Positions 51,205 through 61,340 of a stretch of 64,000 nt of DNA are shown piece after piece; within the stretch, counting starts at the first letter, position 1; every line of letters starts with the position of its first letter. The notes under the pieces were generated by a model that was given only the letters and a program-made list of their open reading frames with translations, was not told the DNA's origin and searched no databases. The position numbers and the translations under genes are program-made. Location of the stretch: NCBI RefSeq assembly GCF_011683915.1, contig NZ_JAAQPH010000026.1, positions 1-64,000 of the forward strand, given 5' to 3'. This stretch comes from Pelagibius litoralis. GTDB taxonomy: Bacteria > Pseudomonadota > Alphaproteobacteria > Kiloniellales > Kiloniellaceae.

Positions 51205-51760
51205 AGCGGCTCCTGAATTGTGACTTCTGAGTTATTCTTTTTTGATTGTTTTGAGAAGGATATCGACGTCACGCGGGCCGCGGCAAATGTCCTATTTAAG
51301 GCGAGTGACCGGGGAGTAATTCTTTGTTTCCTTGCCGTGACGCAGAAAGCGGCAGCATCACCGGCCCGGACCGAACAATCCCGCCGCCAGGGCGAACTGT
51401 ATCAATTGTTTCAGCTTTTCTGAGATCCCCTGCAATCGCAGCGCCGCTCCGTAACTGGGCGCAGATGCCGACCGCCGATCCATAGAGTTTTGTTTTTCCT
51501 CGATTAATCGAGGATCAGATGACCTTCGCCGAGGCTGAAAGAACGACTCCAGGCCGCGAATGCCCGGCAACGCATCAGGCGCACGGCGGCTCGAACAGCC
51601 AACAATTGATACCAAAAGGGGCTTCGCGCGACATCGGCGGGAAACAGGCGCTCCTTATATCTGGCATCCATGGTGATCGGCGGCTGCAGGGAGAACGCAC
51701 CGCCGGGCACAATGGGCGAACCGCATAACCAATCAGTTCACTTAGGAGCTTGGTGGAGCA
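51205..51760. other. Long intergenic region upstream of the DUF1127 gene
   Basis: The first 150 bases are AT-rich. A perfect palindrome lies at 51498-51513. Small frames on both strands (e.g. 51358-51615 and 51504-51710 minus) show neither ribosome sites nor recognisable products. No RNA gene recognised. Confidence 0.45.
51498..51513. promoter_or_regulatory. Perfect 16-base palindrome, possible operator
   Basis: CCTCGATTAATCGAGG has no spacer and is preceded by a T-run (TTTTTCC). It stands 248 bases upstream of the DUF1127 start. Without a loop it cannot be an ordinary terminator; a protein-binding site is more likely. Confidence 0.45.
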
Positions 51761-52066
51761 ATGAGCAATCCCGATGTATTTGGCTCGCCAATGGTTCTGC
51801 CCGGTGTTCGACCGGCCAGCCCGTTCGGTGCAGCTATCCGACCAACCATTCAGAAACAGGCCGCGCGCGGCGCGGCGGAGATCCTGCGGCAGATTATCGG
51901 CCCTCTTGCGCGCCGCTTGCGCATCCGCAAGACCGTTACGGATCTTTCCAAGCTGGATGATCACATGCTGCGCGATATCGGCTTGAACCGCTCGATGATC
52001 ATCAGTGCCGCGCATGAAGCCGAAGAGCGGTTGCCCAGCAGCCGCAGCAGGTTTCGGTCGCAGTAA
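51761..52066 (+). CDS. DUF1127-type small protein
   Basis: The 101-residue protein has the DUF1127 pattern in its second half: RRLRIRKTVTDLSKLDDHMLRDIGLNRSMI. Arg-rich DUF1127 proteins in alphaproteobacteria are often induced by stress or phosphate limitation and some act on RNA metabolism. The N-terminal half is unconserved. The ATG is preceded by GGTGGAG. A terminator follows. Confidence 0.85.
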   Translation: MSNPDVFGSPMVLPGVRPASPFGAAIRPTIQKQAARGAAEILRQIIGPLARRLRIRKTVTDLSKLDDHMLRDIGLNRSMIISAAHEAEERLPSSRSRFRSQ

Positions 52067-52393
52067 ACAGTATGTAAGCCGGCCCGGTGCGTTGGGAGGC
52101 GCACCGGCTCGGTCATTCGATTTTTGGGGCAACCGTTAAAACAGACGGAATCTTACTTAAGGTCAATTTCACTGGGGCGGGCAGATTTGGTGGCAGGACC
52201 ATCACAACAATCGACAGTCGTGGACTTGCGAAAAAACGCAGCTTTCGCCTCGGGTCCGGCTGTACCTATCTATTCTTTTCTCTGGTGTGCCCCTCGGCTA
52301 CTCTGCCTTCCTGCTGACTTGGCAGCCTGCCGCCGGCCGGCTCGCCCGGTTCCGGCGGACAAGCAAGACAAACGCGTCACAGGAGGCCTCGCA
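52067..52393. other. Intergenic region before the hybrid kinase
   Basis: It contains the terminator at 52084-52125. The kinase frame is open back to 52124, but the 90 extra residues are compositionally unlike a domain and lack a ribosome site. No clear promoter read. Confidence 0.45.
52084..52125 (+). terminator. Rho-independent terminator of the DUF1127 gene
   Basis: CCGGTGCG (52084-52091), loop TTGGGAGG, CGCACCGG (52100-52107), with a T-run (TTTTT) about 13 bases further. It begins 17 bases after the DUF1127 stop. Confidence 0.6.
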
Positions 52394-55300
52394 ATGGCGC
52401 GGGCGACACCCGAAAGCCCCCTCGCCTTCGACCTGCCTGGCGGGGCGGAACGCCAGTTGCTCGATCTGGTGGCGGCCCGCCTCTCTGTCGTTCTCTATCG
52501 CGGACAACTCGCCAAGGGAAAACTGAACCTCGACTTCGTGAGCCCAGGCGCGGAACAACAGATCGGTAAGAGCGCCGAACAGCTCTGCGGCCGGGAAAAC
52601 GCCCTGGCCGAGCTCATTCACCCCGACGACCGCGTGGCCTACGAAGAGGCGCTTGCGGCAGTCCTGGAAAGCGGCGCCGCCAGTGTCGACTACCGTGTCG
52701 CGGTCGAAACGGGGGTCTATGCCTGGCGGCGCGATGAGATGTCGCTGGCCGCAAGTTCCGGCAAGGCCGCGAGCGACCCGGCGATCAACGGCTGCATTGT
52801 CAGCATCGAGCAGGAAAAAGACACCGAACCCGACCCGGACGCCTTGGCCGCACAGCGCGCGGCCATCATCGACCAAGCCGCTCATCCCATCGTGCTGAGC
52901 GACCGGGAGGGGCGGATCGCTGAAATCAATCGCGCGGCAGTCGCCCTTTTCTTTGCCGACGGACAAAGCAGCCGGGACGCTTCGAGAGTCAGCGACCTCT
53001 TCGATCCCGACAGTCGCAGCAGCTTTCTGGAAGCGGTGGATCTGCTGCTCCAGACAGCCGGAGAGCAAGCCGCCGGCAAAACCCTCACCCTGATCGCGCG
53101 CCACAGCGACGGCCGCGACCTGCCGGTCGAAGTCATGCTCTCGGTTATCGATCTGGGCGAAGACCGTGCCATTGTTACCGAGCTGAGGGATATCAGCGAG
53201 CGCGTCACCGCGGAGGCAGCGATCAGCCACCTCTGGCAGCTTCTCCAGGATGCGGTCGAAAGCATTCCCAACGGCTTTGCCATTTATGACGTGGATGACA
53301 AGCTGGTGCTGTGCAACGCGGCTTTTTCCGAGATCTACGATCTGACGCCGCAAGCCATGGTGGGCAGTTCCACCTACGACAACTACTGCGATGTCCTGCC
53401 GCAACTGCAGAGCATAGACGGCGAAATCATAGAGGGCCTTTCGATTACACCCGAACTGTGGTTGAGCCACGTCCGGCAGTCGGAAAGCGAGCCCGTAGAG
53501 TTTCAGTTGAAGAGCGGTGCCTGGAAACAGACGACAACCCATCCCATCCACGGTGGCGGGCGGGTTTATGTACGCACCGATATCACTAAGCTGAAGGAAG
53601 CGGAGATATCGCTTCGCAAAAGCGAGCAGCAGTTCCGCAGCCTCGTCGAGAACAACCCCTTCCCACTCTGGCTCACCGATGTCGACACCGGTATCGTGCT
53701 GTACCATAGCCCTGCAGCGGCAGCGTTGCTTGGTTATGACTGGCCAGTCACCCAGCATTACAAATCCGAACGCGCCTATGCCGACCCCGCAGACCGTCGG
53801 CACTGTACCGACGAGCTGCTGGCCGCAGGCCGCCTGGATGGCCGCGAAACTCTTTTCCGGAAAGCCGACGGCACGGTGTTCTGGGGCGCCGTATTTTCAC
53901 GACTCTGCGAACATGACGGGAAAACCATTGCCATCGGCGGCGTGGTCGATCTGACCGAACAGCGCGACAAGGAAACCCAGCTCCGCCAAGCCCAGGAAAC
54001 GCTGCAGGACGCAGTGGAGTCTCTCTCCGAGGGTTTTGCGCTCTACGACGCCGAAGACCGCCTGGTCACCTGCAACCAGCGCTACCGCGAATTCAACAAA
54101 CTGAGCAACGATGTCCTGGAACCTGGCGTGCGCTGGGCCGACTTTATCCGAACCGGCGCCGAGCGGGGCCAGTACGTCGGCGCGGAAGGCCGGGTCGAAG
54201 AATGGCTCGAGGAGCGCAGAAACCTGCGCCTCCAGTTCGGCACCGACTTGGAGTTTCAGCAGGCCGACGGGCGTTGGTTCCAGTTCACCAACCAACCGAC
54301 ACGCCAGGGCGGCATCGTGGTGACCCGCACCGACATCACCAATCGCAAGGAGATGGAACGGGCGCTGCGGGAGAGTGAGAACCTGGTGCGCAGTATCCTG
54401 GAGGCTTCGCCGGTCCCTGTGGCAATGACGCGGGCCAGTGATGGCCTGATCATCTACGAAAGCCCGGCTTCGCGCGCCCTCTTCGGACAGATGCAGCGGT
54501 CCGGCGAAGCGACCTACATAGCCGACCTTTATGTCGATCCGCGCGATCGCCAGCGTTACCTCACGCTGCTGCGCGAACGGCGCATGCTGCAAGGTTTCGA
54601 GGTCGAGCTTCGCAAAGCCGACGGTGGGCATGTCTGGGCCTCCCTGACCGCCAGCCTGATCGAATACCAGGGCGAGGAGATGATCGTTGCCAGCGCCTAT
54701 GACCAGACCGAGAGGCGCGCGGCCGAGACCGAGATGGCGCGGCATCGCGAAGCGCTCTACCAGAGCGAAAAACTGAGCGCCCTCGGCTCCCTCCTCGCCG
54801 GGGTTGCTCATGAGCTCAACAATCCGCTTTCCGTCGTCGTCGGCCATGCGCAGCTCTTGAAAGAAACCGCCAGTGATGCCCGTATCATCGAGCGGGCGAC
54901 AAAGATCGGTAATGCCGCAGACCGCTGCTCGCGCATCGTCAAATCGTTCCTGGCCATGGCCCGTCAACGGCCGCCGGAACGCAGGGTCGTCGACCTGTGC
55001 GACATCGTCCAGGCCACCTTGGATGTCACGGGCTACTCGCTGCGCACCGCCAATATCGACATCATCGTCGATATCGACCCCAAGGTACCGCCGGTCTGGG
55101 CCGACCCCGACCAGATGAACCAGGTGGTCACCAACCTTACAGTCAACGCACAGCAAGCCATGATGGAGGTTCGCGAGAGGCCGCGGGAACTGAAGATTAC
55201 CGCCCGCTACGATAACCATCGCCAGGAAGTCGTTCTCGAAGTCGCTGACACCGGGACGGGCATTCCAGAGGAAATCTGCAGCCGCGTCTTTGAACCCTTC

Positions 55301-55921
55301 TTCACCACCAAGGAAATCGGCGAAGGCACCGGCATCGGCCTTGCCGTGAGTCACCGGATCGTCGAAGCCCACGATGGGCGCATTCGCGTCGACAGTGAAG
55401 TCGGTCGCGGCTCCACCTTTACCGTCAGCCTGCCGGCGAGCTGGGAGAAAACGCGCGAACCGTCGAGCAACAAGAAGACCGTTGCAGGATGTCTGGGCGC
55501 AAAAGCCAGCATCCTGATCATCGACGACGAACCGGATGTGGCACAGATGCTGTGCGATATCCTCGCAACTCAGGGGCACCGTGTCGAAACAGCCGAGTCC
55601 GGCGAAAAGGCGCTGACGATGCTGGACGCCAGCAGCTTCGATGTCATCCTGAGCGATGTGCGGATGCCGCATCTTGACGGCCCCAGCCTTTATGCTGCGC
55701 TTGAAAGGCGCGACCCGGATCTGTTGAAGCGGACGGCCTTCGTTTCAGGCGATACGCTGAGCCCTTCGGCCCGGGCGTTTCTGAAGCGGGTTCACCGGCC
55801 TTTCATAGAGAAGCCCTTTACCCTGGAAGAAGTCCGCGATCTGGTCGACCGGATATTGGGCCGGGAGCAGGAACAGCGTTCGAAGGCAGCAACCGCGGCC
55901 GTGGAATCGGACGAAACATGA
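52394..55921 (+). CDS. Soluble hybrid histidine kinase with six PAS domains and a receiver
   Basis: The 1175-residue protein starts from the ATG at 52394 with AGGAGG 7 bases upstream. PAS-like domains lie at about 25-140, 155-270, 283-400, 410-525, 537-652 and 660-772. Two of them ([32 protein letters not shown]) are PAS-7-type near-duplicates. The histidine kinase core follows: His806 in [15 protein letters not shown]-box [11 protein letters not shown] boxes [10 protein letters not shown] and [13 protein letters not shown]-terminal receiver has Asp1088 in VILSDVRMP and a conserved Lys. There is no membrane segment, so it senses an internal signal. An OmpR-type response regulator gene follows after 66 bases. 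Confidence 0.92.
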   Translation: MARATPESPLAFDLPGGAERQLLDLVAARLSVVLYRGQLAKGKLNLDFVSPGAEQQIGKSAEQLCGRENALAELIHPDDRVAYEEALAAVLESGAASVDYRVAVETGVYAWRRDEMSLAASSGKAASDPAINGCIVSIEQEKDTEPDPDALAAQRAAIIDQAAHPIVLSDREGRIAEINRAAVALFFADGQSSRDASRVSDLFDPDSRSSFLEAVDLLLQTAGEQAAGKTLTLIARHSDGRDLPVEVMLSVIDLGEDRAIVTELRDISERVTAEAAISHLWQLLQDAVESIPNGFAIYDVDDKLVLCNAAFSEIYDLTPQAMVGSSTYDNYCDVLPQLQSIDGEIIEGLSITPELWLSHVRQSESEPVEFQLKSGAWKQTTTHPIHGGGRVYVRTDITKLKEAEISLRKSEQQFRSLVENNPFPLWLTDVDTGIVLYHSPAAAALLGYDWPVTQHYKSERAYADPADRRHCTDELLAAGRLDGRETLFRKADGTVFWGAVFSRLCEHDGKTIAIGGVVDLTEQRDKETQLRQAQETLQDAVESLSEGFALYDAEDRLVTCNQRYREFNKLSNDVLEPGVRWADFIRTGAERGQYVGAEGRVEEWLEERRNLRLQFGTDLEFQQADGRWFQFTNQPTRQGGIVVTRTDITNRKEMERALRESENLVRSILEASPVPVAMTRASDGLIIYESPASRALFGQMQRSGEATYIADLYVDPRDRQRYLTLLRERRMLQGFEVELRKADGGHVWASLTASLIEYQGEEMIVASAYDQTERRAAETEMARHREALYQSEKLSALGSLLAGVAHELNNPLSVVVGHAQLLKETASDARIIERATKIGNAADRCSRIVKSFLAMARQRPPERRVVDLCDIVQATLDVTGYSLRTANIDIIVDIDPKVPPVWADPDQMNQVVTNLTVNAQQAMMEVRERPRELKITARYDNHRQEVVLEVADTGTGIPEEICSRVFEPFFTTKEIGEGTGIGLAVSHRIVEAHDGRIRVDSEVGRGSTFTVSLPASWEKTREPSSNKKTVAGCLGAKASILIIDDEPDVAQMLCDILATQGHRVETAESGEKALTMLDASSFDVILSDVRMPHLDGPSLYAALERRDPDLLKRTAFVSGDTLSPSARAFLKRVHRPFIEKPFTLEEVRDLVDRILGREQEQRSKAATAAVESDET

Positions 55922-55987
55922 AAAGCGGGATATGGGTAGCGTCTAATGTTGAACACTGTTGAGAGAGCTGGTTAGGGAGCCGTTGAA

Positions 55988-56710
55988 ATGCAGGGGCGAA
56001 AGCACATCGTCGTCGTCGATGACGAGCCGGGAATTCGCGAAACCATCGAGGAGTATCTGGAGCTTCACGACTTCCAGGTAACCGCCGTCAGCGGCGGCGA
56101 GGGCCTACGCGAGGTGATCAACGAAAAGGACGTCGATCTGGTCCTCCTGGATATTCGCATGCCCGGCGAAGACGGACTCTCCCTTGCGCGCTATCTGCGC
56201 GAAAGCACCGAGGTGGGCATTATCATGCTGACGGCGGCGGGCGAGGTGGTCGACCGTATCGTCGGCCTGGAAATGGGCGCCGATGACTATCTGGCCAAAC
56301 CCGTCGATCTGCGCGAGCTCCTGGCCCGCATCAAGGCGGTGCTGCGACGCGCCTCGGAACAAGAAGATTCCGAGGCAACCCGCACCGACAACGCTGCGCG
56401 CGTCGTTCACTTCGGGGATTTCACTCTGAACCTGGAGTCCCACAAGCTCTTCGAGCCCTCCGGTGCGGAAATTCCCCTGACCAGCATGGAATTCGACCTC
56501 CTGAAGGCCTTCGCCGATCACCCGAACCACGTGCTCACCCGCGACCAACTGCTGAACCTTGCACACAATCGTGATTGGGAGCCCTTCGATCGCTCGATCG
56601 ACATTCGTATCGCGCGCATTCGGCGCAAGATCGAAGGCGATCCGGCAAAACCGCAGGTGATCAAGACCGTACGCGGCGCCGGCTACATCTTCTCCACCGC
56701 AAAGACCTGA
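55988..56710 (+). CDS. OmpR/PhoB-family response regulator
   Basis: The 240-residue protein has a receiver domain with Asp11-Asp12, phosphoacceptor Asp55 (LVLLDIRMPG), and Thr and Lys in MLTAAG and DYLAKP. The C-terminal winged helix is of the Trans_reg_C type: LTSMEFDLLKAFADHPNHVLTRDQLL, IDIRIARIRRKI and VIKTVRGAGYIF. GGGAGCCGTTGAA precedes the ATG. It is the likely output partner of the hybrid kinase just upstream. Confidence 0.93.
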   Translation: MQGRKHIVVVDDEPGIRETIEEYLELHDFQVTAVSGGEGLREVINEKDVDLVLLDIRMPGEDGLSLARYLRESTEVGIIMLTAAGEVVDRIVGLEMGADDYLAKPVDLRELLARIKAVLRRASEQEDSEATRTDNAARVVHFGDFTLNLESHKLFEPSGAEIPLTSMEFDLLKAFADHPNHVLTRDQLLNLAHNRDWEPFDRSIDIRIARIRRKIEGDPAKPQVIKTVRGAGYIFSTAKT

Positions 56711-56868
56711 GCCATACCGAATTCGGCCGCAGCAGACTGAGCTGCGTCAACAAGCCGGGTTTTCTGCAGGTTCGGGACAAACGCCCATGCAAAGACAAGT
56801 ACCGTCATGAAACCGTCACAAAAATGAGGCATCTTGCGGCCAGTCAATCGGGAGGGGGGTTTAGCGCC

Positions 56869-57258
56869 ATGGACATTGCCGACAAGCGCGAGATGGATTT
56901 CGGCATTCTCACGAACATCGGCCTGGAACCGCTGGGTTTCGAGGCCGGTCAGACCATCATCGAGCAGGATACCACCGGCCATGAGATGTACCTGGTGCAC
57001 AAGGGCCGGGTCGCGATCGTCGTCAACGGCGCCCAGGTCGAGGAAGTCGGCGCCGGCGGTGTCTTCGGCGAGATGGGCCTGATCGACGGCTCACCGCGCA
57101 GCGCTTCAGTGCTTGCGCTGGAGCCCAGCGAGGTGGTTCCGGTGACCGAGCGGACCTTCCTCTATCTGATCCACGAGACGCCTTATTTCGCGCTCGACGT
57201 CATGCGCACCCTCACCGCCCGCGTCCGCCACATGAACGAGAAGATCCTGACGCTATAG
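56869..57258 (+). CDS. Cyclic-nucleotide-binding-domain protein without DNA-binding domain
   Basis: The 129-residue protein starts from the ATG at 56869, 8 bases after GGAGGGGGGT. A single Crp-like beta-roll is followed by the C-terminal helix. The phosphate-binding cassette is FGEMGLIDGSPRSASVLAL, with Glu and Arg in place. It ends shortly after the long helix (RHMNEKILTL), so no helix-turn-helix follows. It probably binds cAMP, cGMP or a similar ligand and acts by protein contact. It follows the response-regulator gene by 158 bases and may be in its operon. Confidence 0.82.
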   Translation: MDIADKREMDFGILTNIGLEPLGFEAGQTIIEQDTTGHEMYLVHKGRVAIVVNGAQVEEVGAGGVFGEMGLIDGSPRSASVLALEPSEVVPVTERTFLYLIHETPYFALDVMRTLTARVRHMNEKILTL

Positions 57259-57292
57259 GGGGGATCACGGGGTAAAGCAATCACGGGTAGGC

Positions 57293-58345
57293 CTAGAAGA
57301 AGATCACGGCGCGGCCGGCATCAGACTGAAACATGCTGCCGCCGGCATGCCCGACAGCGGGCACCAGCACAACCTGCGTATTGTGCGGCGCGAAGAACCG
57401 GTCCAGATGCGCCTTGAACAGGCGGCCCCGCTCCAGGCGATGCCGCCCTTGAAGAGCCGCCGAGCAGGTCCGGTTAAGTGTGCGGTCCCATGGGTTGATA
57501 TCCCGCTCTCCCAGTAACAGGGTCAGGGGCCGCTGCCGCGCGTGCTGTACCAGTTTCTCCCTGCTGGCGCGCATCATAAAGCGGTTCAGTTGGTCGAGCC
57601 CATGGTCGTAGTGATTGTAGTCGCCGCACAGATCAGCATGCGGCGGCGCAAAGCGGCCGTCGAAGGTCTGCACCGGCCGGTAAGGGTTCAGATACAGATA
57701 AGCGCCCGGGTTCGCCGCAACATAGCGCAGCCGCGTGTGAGCCACTTCCGGGATCTCCGCGTGCCCGGCAGCAAAACGCTGGACGAACTGGCCGCCGGCC
57801 GAATGGCCGACGACCGTGATCTTGCCCAGGTTGGGAAACAGCGCCCGGTCACCCAGATAGGCAAGCAGGCGCTCGACGGCCCTGAAGGAACTGATCTGCC
57901 CTTCCGGGAGCACGGAAGACCAGTCCCCACGGCGCCAATTGCTGTTGCGATCCCAAAATACCGCACCGTTGCGCTGATCTGACGCTCTGTCCGCCGTCGT
58001 CCTGTCTGCCGAAATCGTGAACCGCGGTGCCACAATCAAGGTCTGCTCTTCGACCGCTTCCAGACGGGCCGCCTCGCCCACCCGGTGAAAGTACTGACGG
58101 GCGTCGCGCCCGACCCCGTGAATGACGACCACTGCACGGCGGATCTGCGGCACCGCCTCACCGAGCGGACGACTGGCGTAGACCGGCAAATACAGCTTGG
58201 GGCCAAGCGGAAACGCCGCTGCGCAGGGCGCCCCCTCGGGACAGGACTCCGATGCAACCGCCTGCGGCAGAAGCAGGCCAAAGACGAGGACCAGCGCGAA
58301 AGCGAAGGCCAAGCGAAACGCCGGCCTGACCTTCTCGACAATCAA
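57293..58345 (-). CDS. Secreted alpha/beta-hydrolase
   Basis: The protein has 350 residues from a TTG at 58345 after GAGAG; a TTG at 58363 is also possible. The signal peptide (FAFALVLVFGLLLPQAVASE) directs it out of the cytoplasm. The alpha/beta-hydrolase core has an oxyanion segment VVIHGVGRDARQYF and the nucleophile elbow GHSAGG, with a late His in PAVGHAGGS. Paired cysteines are present at both ends (SCPEGAPC; DLCG, TCSAA). It looks like a carboxylesterase or PHB-depolymerase-type enzyme. The substrate is unknown. Confidence 0.75.
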   Translation of the reverse strand: MIVEKVRPAFRLAFAFALVLVFGLLLPQAVASESCPEGAPCAAAFPLGPKLYLPVYASRPLGEAVPQIRRAVVVIHGVGRDARQYFHRVGEAARLEAVEEQTLIVAPRFTISADRTTADRASDQRNGAVFWDRNSNWRRGDWSSVLPEGQISSFRAVERLLAYLGDRALFPNLGKITVVGHSAGGQFVQRFAAGHAEIPEVAHTRLRYVAANPGAYLYLNPYRPVQTFDGRFAPPHADLCGDYNHYDHGLDQLNRFMMRASREKLVQHARQRPLTLLLGERDINPWDRTLNRTCSAALQGRHRLERGRLFKAHLDRFFAPHNTQVVLVPAVGHAGGSMFQSDAGRAVIFF

Positions 58346-58380
58346 TTGATCTCTCGCTACCAAGGTAAAGTTCTTGCCTC

Positions 58381-58857
58381 TCAGGCCGGGTCGCGCTCCT
58401 GCGCGAGCTTGAGGGTCATATAGACGCTGAAAGGGTCGTAGACGTAGCCGGCAAAAGGCCCGCAGGTCTGGAAACCAAAGTCGCCGTAGAGCGTGCGCGC
58501 CGGCGCGAAGACCTCCGGGCTACCGGTTTCAAGGCTCAGGCGCCGGTACGACCGGCGCCTCGCCTCATCGATAATGTGTTGCAGAAGCCGGCGCGCCACG
58601 CCCTTCCCGCGCGCGGCCGCCGCCGTGTGCATGGACTTGATCTCACCGTGGCGCTCGTCGATTTCCCTCAGCGCACCGCAACCGAGCAACTGCGCAGACT
58701 CCCAGGCCGTCCAAAAGGTAATCTCCGGCCCCCGCAGGGCATCGAGATCGAGGGCATGCACGCTCTCCGGGGGAGAGTTGCTTCTCATGAGGTCCAGATG
58801 GGCCGACAGGAGAGAGGCGATCGCCTCCCCGCGCAAATCGTCTTCGCGAATGATCAT
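58381..58857 (-). CDS. GNAT-family N-acetyltransferase
   Basis: The 158-residue protein starts from the ATG at 58857; the frame is open to 58977 without support. The acetyl-CoA loop is visible in MHTAAAARGKGVARRLLQHIIDEAR (R/Q-x-x-G-x-A pattern) and the C-terminal LYGDFGFQTCGPF is typical. It resembles the YedL-like family. There is no ribosome site immediately upstream. It lies 144 bases downstream of the second phnM gene and might be part of that transcript; phnO, an aminoalkylphosphonate acetyltransferase, is also a GNAT enzyme, but no specific link is visible. Confidence 0.85.
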   Translation of the reverse strand: MIIREDDLRGEAIASLLSAHLDLMRSNSPPESVHALDLDALRGPEITFWTAWESAQLLGCGALREIDERHGEIKSMHTAAAARGKGVARRLLQHIIDEARRRSYRRLSLETGSPEVFAPARTLYGDFGFQTCGPFAGYVYDPFSVYMTLKLAQERDPA

Positions 58858-59001
58858 TGAAATACAAACAACCGAGTTGGCCAAAAGAGCTGACTTAGGG
58901 AACCAGCTGGGAAATCTGCCCCAGCCATAGCCAGCTCGGCAAGAACTCTTGCCCGAGAGGTTAACGCGCTGCAGCAATCCTGCAATTCCAAACAGAACCG
59001 G
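58858..59001. other. Intergenic region after the second phnM gene
   Basis: It contains an imperfect hairpin at about 58932-58962 (CTCGGCAAG and CTTGCCCGAG, one bulged base). No T-run follows, so it is not a confident terminator. Confidence 0.4.
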
Positions 59002-60195
59002 CTAAGCCACCCGCTTGCCGGCGCCGTAGACCGTGCGGACCACCGGGTGTTCTTCCACCATACGGACGTGCAGCAGGTCGGCGCGCTTGCCGACGGCAAT
59101 CTCGCCGCGGTCGGTCAGGCCCGCCGCCTGGGCCGGGGCGAGACTGGCCATCTTCACCGCCCGGGGCAGCGACAGACCCACGTCGTCCTTTGTCAGGCGC
59201 AAGGCCGCCGCCAGCATGGAGATCGGCACGTAGTCGGAGGCCAGGATGTCCAGCAAGTCGGCCCGGGCCAGCTCTATCGCGGAGACATTGCCGGTCTGGG
59301 AACCGCCCTTCACCACGTTGGGCGCGCCCATAATGGTGACCATGCCGCATTCGCGCGCCGCCTCGGCGGCGACAAGCGTCGTCGGAAATTCGGAGATCGC
59401 CATCCCCAGGTGGGCGGCTTCCTCGACGTGTTCCAGGGTCTCGTCATCATGGGCGGCAATGGAAATACCCTTTTCGTGCGCCATGCGGCAGATCGCAGCC
59501 CGATAGGTCGGTGCAAAAGTGCGCGAGGCCTCGGCATCGCGGCGGAAGCGTTCCTCCACCTGGTCTTCCGGCACATGAAACAGCTTCACCAGCACCTCGC
59601 GGTACTTTTCGGCGTCGGGAAACTGACGCTGGCCCACCGTGTGCTCCATGATCGACACCAACCGCAGCAGAGGGTGGTCCATGTGGGGCGCGACCTGATC
59701 CAGCAGGGTCGGGTCCGTCACTTCGCAGCGCAGATGCAGGAAATGCTGGCTGCGGAACAGGCCGAGGGCGTCCCCCTTCTCCACCGCCGCCATGATCAGG
59801 CCCAGCAGATCGCGGCGGGTCTGGTCCGCATCGCGCAGGCCCACCACCAGGGAATCGAAGACCGTGGTGATCCCCGCCGCCGCCACCTGGGCATCGTGGG
59901 CAATCGCCGCCTGCAGGGCATCCCACTGTACGCCGGGCCGCGGGACGGCATGACGTTCGCAGTGGTCGGTATGAAGGTCGACCAAGCCGGGCAGCACCAT
60001 CTCGCCCTGGCAGTCGAGAGCACCGCTGGGAACGTTACCGCCCTCAGTTATCTCGGTAATCCTATCGCCTTGCACGGTGACGGCGCCGCGAAAGGCAGCC
60101 TCCGCGGTCACCACTTCGGCATTGGCCAGCACCAGGGGGGCTGCCGCAACGGCAACCGGGGACTCCCGCTCTTCCACTACCTGCTCCTGCAACAT
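59002..60195 (-). CDS. phnM: Second PhnM paralogue (phosphonate amidohydrolase)
   Basis: The 397-residue amidohydrolase matches PhnM, the enzyme that releases diphosphate from ribose-phosphonate triphosphate in the C-P lyase pathway. Metal-site motif VLPGLVDLHTDHCERHAVPRPGVQW is intact, as are the histidines in AAHDDETLEHVEEA and the late EFPTTLVAAE and GGSQTGNVSA segments. The ATG at 60195 overlaps the upstream phnM stop (TGATG). This copy is closer to common proteobacterial PhnM sequences in its HTDH and AAAGITTVFDS segments than the first copy. Why two copies sit in tandem is not known. Confidence 0.88.
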   Translation of the reverse strand: MLQEQVVEERESPVAVAAAPLVLANAEVVTAEAAFRGAVTVQGDRITEITEGGNVPSGALDCQGEMVLPGLVDLHTDHCERHAVPRPGVQWDALQAAIAHDAQVAAAGITTVFDSLVVGLRDADQTRRDLLGLIMAAVEKGDALGLFRSQHFLHLRCEVTDPTLLDQVAPHMDHPLLRLVSIMEHTVGQRQFPDAEKYREVLVKLFHVPEDQVEERFRRDAEASRTFAPTYRAAICRMAHEKGISIAAHDDETLEHVEEAAHLGMAISEFPTTLVAAEAARECGMVTIMGAPNVVKGGSQTGNVSAIELARADLLDILASDYVPISMLAAALRLTKDDVGLSLPRAVKMASLAPAQAAGLTDRGEIAVGKRADLLHVRMVEEHPVVRTVYGAGKRVA

Positions 60196-61340
60196 CACAT
60201 CACCTGCTTTCCATCGCGCCAGACTGTACGAACATGAGGTTTGTCGTCGACCATGGCAACCCGCAGTAAATCCGCCCTGAGGCCGGGGGCAAGGCGTCCG
60301 CGGTCGTCAAGGCCGGCGGCCCGGGCGGGATTCGCCGTTACTTTGCAGACCGCCGCCGGCAAAGCCAGGCCATGCGGCCCCTGGGTCAGGCGAAAGGCGG
60401 CCTGCAGCATAGCGGCCGGCACATAGTCGGAGGCGAGGTTGTCGAGCAATCGCTCTTCCGACAGCTCGGCCGCCGAAACGTTACCGGAGTGCGATCCGCC
60501 GCGGATCAGGTTGGGCGCGCCCATGACGATATGCATACCATGGGCGCGGGCCTTGCGGGCCGCCGCTGCGGTGGTCGGAAATTCCGAAACCGTGATCCCC
60601 ATGGCCGCCGCGTCTTCGACATGCGCCTCGGTCTCGTCATCGTGGCTGGCAATGGCCAGCCCCCGCGCCCTGCCACGCTCGGCCAGCTCGGCCCGGTTTC
60701 TCGGCACCACGTCGTGCTGTGCGCCGGTCAGGCGTTCGATATGCCCGTCGGCCTCGGCCTCGCTGAGGCTCAGGTTCTTCATGGTGCGCTCGCGGAAGCT
60801 CTGAACGTTCGGATACTGGCGGTGGCCCGGCGCATGATCCATCAGGGACATCATGCCGACGGCGGCATGGTCGGCGACGGAGTCGAAAAGATCGACAACC
60901 TCCTCGTCGGTAACCTCGCAGCGCAGATGGACAATGTGATCGGACCGCAGCATGCCTTTGTCACGGGCTTCGCGCACCGCATCGATCATCGGGCGGAGAA
61001 TGTCCTTGCGCTCCGGATGCTTGATGCTGACGCCAACGCAGACACAGTCGTAAGCCGTTGTGACGCCACCGCCGGCCATCTGGGCATCGTGGGCCATGAT
61101 GGCCGCAACCGGGTCCCAGTGGGTGCCGGGGCGCGGCAGCACATGCTTTTCGAAGTGATCGGTGTGCAAGTCGATGAGCCCGGGCAGGACATAGTCGCCT
61201 GCCATGTCCTCTGCCGCGGCCACGGCGGTCGCGCCGCTGGCGATCCCGGCGATCCGGCCATCCTTGATGACCAGGTTGCCGTGCACGACCTCTTCTTCCA
61301 GAACCAGCCGCGCGTTGCTGATGACCCGTTCCACGCTCAT
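60195..61340 (-). CDS. phnM: PhnM (alpha-D-ribose 1-methylphosphonate 5-triphosphate diphosphatase)
   Basis: The 381-residue amidohydrolase has the [17 protein letters not shown] metal motif, [42 protein letters not shown] and [13 protein letters not shown]. It follows phnL directly, with its start overlapping the phnL stop by 4 bases. It should remove pyrophosphate from the triphosphate product of PhnGHIL. The downstream paralogue shares all motifs with moderate identity. Confidence 0.9.
   Translation of the reverse strand: MSVERVISNARLVLEEEVVHGNLVIKDGRIAGIASGATAVAAAEDMAGDYVLPGLIDLHTDHFEKHVLPRPGTHWDPVAAIMAHDAQMAGGGVTTAYDCVCVGVSIKHPERKDILRPMIDAVREARDKGMLRSDHIVHLRCEVTDEEVVDLFDSVADHAAVGMMSLMDHAPGHRQYPNVQSFRERTMKNLSLSEAEADGHIERLTGAQHDVVPRNRAELAERGRARGLAIASHDDETEAHVEDAAAMGITVSEFPTTAAAARKARAHGMHIVMGAPNLIRGGSHSGNVSAAELSEERLLDNLASDYVPAAMLQAAFRLTQGPHGLALPAAVCKVTANPARAAGLDDRGRLAPGLRADLLRVAMVDDKPHVRTVWRDGKQVM

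Noticed and set aside
51358-51710. Small minus-strand frames before the DUF1127 gene
   Set aside because: No ribosome sites, no signal peptide or known family; could be real small genes but there is no support.
53897-55672. 591-codon minus-strand frame inside the hybrid kinase gene
   Set aside because: The plus strand encodes intact PAS, HisKA and ATPase motifs; the minus frame has none.
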